Shown here piece by piece: positions 42,201-64,000 of a DNA stretch of 64,000 bases; within the stretch, counting starts at the first letter, position 1; the number at the start of each line of letters is the position of its first letter. This stretch comes from Lumbricus terrestris (lineage: Eukaryota; Annelida; Clitellata; Crassiclitellata; Lumbricidae). The stretch lies in the NCBI GenBank assembly GCA_949752735.1, contig OX457047.1:40798998-40862997 (forward strand). The letters are read 5' to 3'. Below the pieces are notes generated by a model. That model was not told the origin of the DNA. It ran no database searches and worked only from the letters and a program-made list of their open reading frames with translations. The translations under genes were made by a program, and so were the position numbers.

Positions 42201-42265
42201 ATTATTCCGAGGTAGTAAGCGTAGTGAGTTTATTCGCATTATCATATATATATATATATGATAAC

Positions 42266-42332
<67 letters not shown>

Positions 42333-42674
42333 TGTGTGTAATTGTGTACCACTGGCACTGACCGTTACATGCTCCTCCCAAACATTTGTATTGGGAAGGA
42401 GGGCCTGCCGCACGGCAAAATGATGGGCGAACCATTGAGAGTATTATACGCAGGCCTATGTGCTCAAGATTTCAATCCGGTGATTACTGTGTGAAGACAA
42501 CGAGAAGGTCACAATCACACAAATGCTTGGCGCCATTATTATGCTAGGTCTACTTAGTGGTTTCTGTGGTTGTAGGCACAATATGATACTTTGCAAGGAG
42601 AGTCAGTATAATAATTATATCAAATAACGCTGCACTGCATTGCATTAAAATAGTAAAGATGCCTGGATTATATA

Positions 42675-42925
42675 AATTCATTCATTCATTCATTCGTTTG
42701 TTCGTTCATTCTTTCATTCATTCATTCATTCATTCATTCATTCATTCATTCATTCATTCATTCATTCATTCACTCACTCACTCATTCATTCATTCATTCA
42801 TTCATTCATTCATTCATTCATTCACTCACTCACTCACTCATTCATTCATTCATTCATTCATTCACTCATTCATTCATTCATTCATTCATTCATTCATTCA
42901 TTCATTCATTCATTCATTCATTCAT
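42675..42925. repeat. (CATT)n microsatellite
   Basis: About 60 ATTC units with CACT variants in blocks. Confidence 0.97.
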
Positions 42926-44194
42926 TCGTTCATACGTCCATCAGCAGTCCGTCCGTCCGCCGTCTTCCCGTTCAACTCACCCACCCACTCACCAATCCAT
43001 GCACCTGCCCTTAAGGTTCACATCCACGTCTGTATACATGCATACTGAACAGAAATTATTTATTTAGGAGCACGTTTATTCGTTATCATACCGATTCATA
43101 CGACGTTATTGTCATGCTGTGACCTCCGACCTCAAAGTCGATAAAGCTTATCCATATCTGGGCCTTCAAACCTTTAAGCGTATACGCCTGTCAGCCTGAA
43201 ATTATTCTGAGACCGATAAGAGGTCTGAGGCCAAGATCTCTCAGGTTCAAAATACTGACTGCGTGACGTAACTTTGCACGGCATGTTAAATTATTGTGGC
43301 CGCCGCGTCATTACAGTTATAACGTTACAGTGATTTATATTGCTTTTATCAATGTAATTGACTTCGGGTCTGCTGGTAAACACCTAATAAATATGAGTCA
43401 CTGACGAATATTATTAAACTCGATTTAGCCTATGTCCACAAGAACCAGCTTGCATTTGAAGGACTCTGTGCTAAACGTGCGCCCATTTCTGGACACCTTA
43501 AAATCGCATTCATCTCCTTATACATTATCTTACATCCGACCAGATCAAATCAATTTGGACCCAAAGGGTACCTTTGGTCATCACGTTAATATAGGAACAG
43601 GTCACGTTCATGCAAGTACAAAAGCCAATGAGATTGTAGGCAAACTGACTATTGCATGGGAATTATTTTACTAAAGCAGATCGAAAAATTGTTTTATATT
43701 GCAATCATTCTTGTCTTTGGATGTTCAATGTACATGCCTATGTGCAATGTCGTTTAATTGCAACTCAAAATGCGGTCTGCAACTGAGAATTAAAGGAAAT
43801 ATTTACTTACTTACTTAATTGTGACATCGATTGCACTATCAAAAATGCAATTTAACAGCAGCTACGTCCACACTAACTGAATTTACTGAAACGATTCGGA
43901 ATTTAAAATTAAAAGAGCAGAAACTGTTACCCTTTTGAATGAAAATTTCGAGAAAGCAATATTCAAACAAAATTTAGACGATACAATGAAAACGACGATA
44001 TAATGGAAAAAACCCCGAATGAATGTGTAGAATTTTAGAGATCAAAGGCGGCAAGAAATATATAGACTGATTGCAGATGATGCAAGATCTGCCTGTAAAA
44101 CATATGGAGGTGAATAATTAAACAATAAATCATACTCAGTAAAAATTAAATTGATTTTGAATAATTATGGTAGACCTAGGCAGAATGGGAGGTG

Positions 44195-44400
44195 GCAACC
44201 TATCTGTGGGGTGCGGTTGTGTAGTGTTCGGAGGGTTGCAGGTTCGAATACACCTCAAGTCGCCGGGTCCTTGGGCAAGTCCTTTATTCGCAATTGCTCG
44301 GGTGGTTTGGCGTGAACCCCGATGCAGAGTCCGCTCTGTAGTCGGGAGCGCCCCTGAGTAGGGAGCTAGAAGGGGCGCTATGACAAGTGCACATATCATC
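44195..44400 (+). mobile_element. tRNA-derived SINE, family A
   Basis: GTGGGGTGCGGTTGTGTAGTG head, GGTTCGAATACACC B box, CTTGGGCAAGTCC body and GGGAGCGCCCCTGAGTAGGG ... GGGGCGCTATGACAAGTGC tail. Confidence 0.88.
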
Positions 44401-44654
44401 ATGAAGCATGCCCTCCTGGGGCGTTGCATGATGTGGCAACAAACTCCCTCCATAGAGCGAATAGTTGCTCATCATTTTCGTAGGCTAAGTGTTCATCGGT
44501 TGAGTCGCCACTCCAACGCGAGTAGACCAGATCCAGGCAGGCTGATCAACCCGGCGTTGACTACCTCAGTCATCCGTCTTCAATCCATGACCCTGGAGCA
44601 GGGGGGGTTATTTTAGGCTAGCACAAAGCTGGATGCAGTTTAACGCCATACCCA

Positions 44655-44810
44655 GGACACAAGTGCACACACCTATCAAGTGATATATGGTAGGTGCACA
44701 TATCTATCAAGTGATATATAACAAGACTACAAAAGCACATATCTATCAAGTGATATATAACAAGTGCACATACCTATCAAGTGATATATAAAGTGCAAAT
44801 ATCTAACCAA
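44655..44810. repeat. Tandem repeat of about 29-40 bp, five units
   Basis: GTGCACATATCTATCAAGTG followed by ATATATA recurs four to five times, directly before the MITE at 44817. Confidence 0.85.
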
Positions 44811-44816
44811 TGGAAT

Positions 44817-44962
44817 CATAGGCGCAACCACCCTATGGGACCCACGGGACGCGTCCCCCCAACTTTTGGGTGGTCCCATTGACTTTATCATTATGGTCCC
44901 CCCAACTATTAGGACGTGATTCATTTGGTCCCCCCAACTTCTAGGACGTGATTGCGCCTATG
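44817..44962. mobile_element. 146-bp MITE with CATAGGCGCAA ends
   Basis: The terminal inverted repeat CATAGGCGCAA / TTGCGCCTATG is perfect over 11 bp. The flanks carry a perfect 8-bp duplication, AATGGAAT (44809-44816, 44963-44970). The interior is three diverged repeats of GGTCCCCCCAACTT followed by a GGACGTGATT segment. The target length fits hAT-type transposition. No coding capacity. Confidence 0.88.
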
Positions 44963-44999
44963 AATGGAATGCACGAGCCTCCTCACATCACCCACTTCG

Positions 45000-45265
45000 C
45001 TCTTTAAATGGATTTGATCTTCTAGTTCCTCTTGTTAGAACAGCTATAGGCCTATGACTCAGTCCCGTTCCTTTACATCAATTGGCCCCTCTCTTTGGAA
45101 TACGCTCTCTCCTTCTACTCGATCTCAACTTCTGACTGGTGATCCATCCTCCCCATTTTCTTTTCTCAAAAATCTATTTCCTCTCTCGTGGCCTTGCGCA
45201 CTGGGAGCGCCTCCGAACGGTTCACCCTAGTAGAGGCGCTTTATAAATATTGTTATACAATACAA
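45000..45265 (+). mobile_element. LINE 3' end fragment
   Basis: CCCCTCTCTTTGGAATACGC followed by ACTGGGAGCGCCTCCGAACG and AGAGGCGCTTTATAAATATTG, then an AATAC repeat. Confidence 0.78.
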
Positions 45266-46377
45266 TAATATGCATACAAACAATTCCTACCGTTTAGCAT
45301 TAGAGCACTGAAGCTTAATCTGGATTAGAGAAGGCTGATTAATTGGGAACAATCTGTGCCAAATCAAAAGTGGTCAGTGGATTGGCTCAAAAGAATAAGA
45401 AAAACTCTTAGGAAAACATTTTAAAAATAAGGATAGCTATGATGTAACATTTTAAGACGTGTGTGCCTATTACACTGCAATGTTGCTTAGCCAATGCGGA
45501 AAATAATGATCACGGCCTTATATATGTATATATATAATTTAATACATATGATTTGAAGGTGTTTAAGTGCAACCTAACGATTTTATTGCAAAAATTGCAA
45601 GTAAATATACATAGGACCTATTATGCACCTTTTATATAGCTACCGTATGGCTTAACTATTCAAGATCTCAAAACTATCAAGATTGACACATTAACAATTA
45701 AAAACTTTACAGACAAAGATTGAACCCCTCAGTAATTACTTAAACACCTGTAAATACTGTATGTGCTGTATAATTGTAAGCGTTCTAACAAATCGGCTAC
45801 CATGTCACCAGAAGGACGACACCGAGTTAAGTGCAACTGCATTATACACACCCAACAAAAATGTCTGCTCTGACAAGAGATGGTGGATGTTGATTAGCAT
45901 GAGCCTGATAGCCAATTACTGAACAGGCCTAAACTAATCAATGGTTCACTTTCATGAAGAGATATCAAAGGTCTACGTGATTTTAAACAGCTTATTAGTA
46001 TCAAAGATTCAAAGGTTTGATTTACTTAATTGAGATCAAGAAACTGAGTAACTGGAACAACAGTTGTGTTGGTTTATTCCGCATAAAACTACTCCGTGTG
46101 CAGGTTAAAAATGACAGGTGAGAGTCAAGTTAAATAACGACTGGGCCAATGGAGGTTAAACTGTGCGGTTTTTAAATCAATGCTATTGCTGACAATACGC
46201 GTTGAATCGTTGATGTTGATAATAATTTTCGTTTATTCCATAATCTGGTTGACATCGATGTTGGTGCAAATGTTGACGCTTTTGCATAGCCCCATACCTC
46301 GTGACTTATAAACCGCTTATCTTTCGATTAATTTGCTGGTTAAGTGGGGCTAGCCATACGGGCGAATGGAGGATAAT

Positions 46378-46605
46378 TTGTGGGGCGCGGTGGTGTAGTG
46401 TGCATATTCGTTGCCTTGCAGCGGATGGTTGCAGGTTCGAATTCACCTTAAGCCACCTCGTTGGGACCTTGGACAAGTGCTTCACTTGCAATACTCAGCG
46501 CTTCGGCGTGAAACTCCGATTAAGTGTCCGCGCTGTATCGCCGGAAGCGTTTCTGAATAGTATCTTGAAGGGGCGCTTTAACATTAAGTGCAAATGTGTA
46601 TGTAT
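46378..46605 (+). mobile_element. tRNA-derived SINE, family A
   Basis: GTGGGGCGCGGTGGTGTAGTG head, GGTTCGAATTCACC B box, CTTCGGCGTGAAACTCCG body, tail with GAAGGGGCGCTTTAAC. Lies about 1 kb upstream of the first gelsolin exon seen. Confidence 0.88.
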
Positions 46606-47652
46606 GTCTTTAGCCGTCTTCGATGCGAAGGTTGGCCGCACCATGAACCGTCTGTCTCCAAATATATCTTTGCTCTGCCGTCCTCAGTAGTTCAATCATA
46701 GTCAAGCCTGTCCAAGACTTCATGTTTTCAATACATGTAGGTTCTCAACAAAAGTGCACATGCAAACAAACAAACAATTATTAGTTCTGCATGGCCTGCG
46801 TTGTGACAAGTCACCAGTGACTGGTTCTTGCCTGGCTGCACCTCCGGCGCAGACAGCTTTTTTTTAGAGGACATGTGGAATTTTGTTGAGTTTTCAGCCG
46901 TTTTCTGATAAAGAACTGTTGCTTTCGGGTAATTAATGCGTCCTAGCCCGATTCTGTGATGCCCGCAGAGTTATTTGCGAAGAATTACACGCTACTAAAT
47001 TAAGTGCGAACAGCCTCTGTTGTCACAAGTCCTCGTCGATTCTGGATCCATCCAAAAATGTTTACTTTGCACTTGCCTAAATAGAGCAATGTGGCATGAA
47101 ATATTCCATCATAATAACGCTATTTAAAGGTGTGTTAAAGCCGCCGACGTAACTAGATGCAAAACTGTAAAATGTATATGTTAATTAAGCGAGTAATTAA
47201 GAAAGTATATAGGTTAGTATGCAAGTAAGTAAGTGAGCAAGTAAGTCAGTTAGTAAGTGAATAAATAAGTAAATAATGAAGTGAGCAAGTAAGTAATTAC
47301 GCAAGCGAGCGAGTAAGTAAGTGAATAAGTAAGTAAGAATATTCTTTTTAACCAATTGCAATCCACATTCTGGTGTACAGTATACGTCTTAAGAGCAACC
47401 AATTGTCAATACGAGTACACCATTCTAACTGCAATAGACGTGTTCTTCTAATCATCAGCAAGATCTATAGGCAGCGGTCTTGCGAATTTGGTTGCAGTGT
47501 ATTTGGAACATGATGACAACTAGTCAACTACGTATAACGTATTGCAAAGAAAAACTCTTAAAAAGTCAATATAGTGATGATGACAATGATGATGACAACG
47601 ACGATGATGATGGTGAAGATTAAGAACTTTTACTTTTTTGTGATCTGTTTAG

Positions 47653-62677
<15,025 letters not shown>

Positions 62678-62871
62678 GTGCGTTCTACTTTTATTCAGTT
62701 CATTTTTAAAAGAAACTATTTATTTCGATTGTCGATTTTACAAAATTTTCTCGTTTGCACACCTTCGCTCGTATCTTCAATAGAAGCACCTCAATTTATA
62801 ATTATCTTTATAATGGCATTCGGATAAATATAATTATGTTCGCATGAACTAGCAGTAGTTGCATTCTAAAT

Positions 62872-62960
62872 GACAAAGTGTGATAACAAAGATCAATAAC
62901 GTCGCCCTCCTGCTTTATCCAGGCTTTGGACTGACACTGTCGGAGTGCGAACATGGCTGG
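62872..62960 (+). repeat. Dispersed repeat X
   Basis: AAGTGTGATAACAAAGATC, CGTCGCCCTCCTGC and TTTATCCAGGCTTTGGACTG. Follows the last gelsolin exon in the window. Confidence 0.75.
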
Positions 62961-63189
62961 GTTGTTCGCATATAATTATTGTATTTTGTTATTTAGTCGG
63001 GTCAATATAATAATTGTATCAAAAGTTGATTTCCAGTGGAAAGGAAATAGTGCGCATTTAATGCTTTTTACATTTACATAGCGTTCTCAGAAACAGTTTA
63101 AAAGGTGTCTAATATGGGACGCACTTTACCTATTACCAAAGTGGATTTAAATGTATTCTGAGGGTCCACTAAAGTAATATTCATAGTTA

Positions 63190-63201
63190 GAAATAATAAT
63201 C

Positions 63202-63259
<58 letters not shown>

Positions 63260-63300
63260 CTAATAACAATAATCTAATAATAATAATAATAATAATAATC

Positions 63301-63342
<42 letters not shown>
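63190..63342. repeat. (TAA)n array abutting the RT fragment
   Basis: About 48 AAT units with a few C interruptions. The open RT frame starts directly after it. Confidence 0.95.
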
Positions 63343-63343
<1 letters not shown>

Positions 63344-64000
63344 CTGGACCAAGTACTGGAGAACCACAGCTTGAGATGGCATTGAAAGATCTTGCTTGTC
63401 TCGAAACACAAGGAGCTCTCATGCTACTACGATCCTGCTTTGGAGCGCCGAAACTTATGTATCTACTTCGTTCGGCCCCATGCTGGGGACATCCCCTATT
63501 GGACACGATCGACGCCCAGATGAGAAATGGCCTTCAGAGGGTTTTTAACATCGAACTCAATGACATTCAGTGGCTACAAGCAACACTGCCTATTAGGGAT
63601 GGCGGTCTCGGCGTGAGACGGGTCACGATGCTGGCTTCTTCAGCTTTTTTAGCCTCAGTTGCATCGACCAAGACTCTCAGGATGGCCATCCTTGACCGCG
63701 AAGAACTGCTGGATGTCTACGAGAAGGAAATCCACGAGGCTCGCAGTTCAACGTTGCCTGGAGATGAGGGGTCAGCACGGAATAAACAAAAGACATGGGA
63801 CAGACCCTTGATCGATCAAGACAAGGCGATGGTGTGGTCCGCGAACAGCGACCCGCTCAACCGAGCCAGACTGGGAGCGATCTCAGCGCCTCACGCCGGG
63901 GACTGGCTATCCACTGTGCCAGTTGCATCATGTGGACTAGGCCTGAGCAACGAGGCAATGCGAGTGGCGATCGGTCTACGCCTGGGTCTCAACCTGTGTG
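63343..64000 (+). CDS. Reverse-transcriptase polyprotein fragment of a non-LTR-type retroelement, runs off the window
   Basis: One frame is open from just after the (TAA)n array at 63342 to the window end, 219 codons without a stop. It reads GAPKLMYLLRSAP, then ATLPIRDGGLGVRRV and LASSAFLASVAST, and later RLGAISAPHAGDWL. These are patterns I know from the C-terminal part of invertebrate retroelement RT proteins, downstream of the catalytic core. No start codon context or YxDD box lies in the window, because the sequence begins abruptly at the microsatellite. Base composition is richer in GC than its surroundings, which fits a fairly young copy. The clade is not determined. It lies inside or just past the gelsolin gene on the same strand. 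Confidence 0.72.

Larger units (their letters stand above)
39700..47652. other. Head-to-head spacer between eRF1 and gelsolin
   Basis: Besides the listed elements: (AT)n at 42244-42330, (CATT)n at 42675-42925, a 29-40-bp tandem repeat at 44655-44810 and (AAGT)n at 47210-47335. ORFs at 43432 and 41345 are not recognised. Confidence 0.55.

Noticed and set aside
43432..43674. 80-codon ORF in the spacer
   Set aside because: No recognisable motif, repeat link or splice support.

Overview
The window is nuclear DNA from an animal, most likely a marine invertebrate. Evidence: spliced genes with GT-AG introns, many tRNA-derived SINEs, 3'-terminal LINE fragments, hAT- and mariner-type MITEs, and extreme microsatellite content. 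The gelsolin-like protein resembles the short gelsolins of annelids and molluscs, so a lophotrochozoan is my guess; the sequence alone does not prove it. Few single-frame ORFs here are genes. The genes were found by reading exons across splice sites.

Layout. 1-2749: microsatellites, a purine-rich tract and an X-box-like site. 2750-13220 (+): three coding exons, joined by phase, of a very large low-complexity protein (at least 1,530 aa, 5' end not found), with a CT-rich 3' UTR and an AATAAA near 14399. Its long second intron holds a broken RNase H-bearing LINE that is interrupted by a 1,333-bp hAT-like element. 14405-27386: repeat-rich spacer with a 1.18-kb mariner-type inverted-repeat element, SINEs, a roughly 3-kb purine-biased block containing a 74-bp minisatellite, and two CpG-rich patches. 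27387-29689 (+): a complete three-exon gene for a type II membrane protein resembling DUF1647. 31881-39103 (-): a complete ten-coding-exon gene for translation release factor eRF1 (440 aa, GTS, NIKS, YxCxxxF and GGQ all present). 39104-47652: spacer rich in repeats. 47653-62677 (+): eight exons of a gelsolin/severin-type actin-binding protein (246 codons, both ends missing). 63343-64000 (+): a reverse-transcriptase ORF running out of the window.

The genes do not form a pathway. The most interesting content is structural. Five nonautonomous elements have perfect 8-bp target duplications, and one of them, if removed, restores a LINE reading frame. Several MITEs share one internal core but carry different ends. 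There is a fold-back element built of inverted 16-bp tandem repeats. Intronic copies of exon pieces occur in two genes; one differs from its exon only at synonymous sites over 13 codons. Coding minisatellites carry arrays of CRE-like and YY1-like motifs. Three gelsolin splice acceptors sit on or beside repeat sequence.
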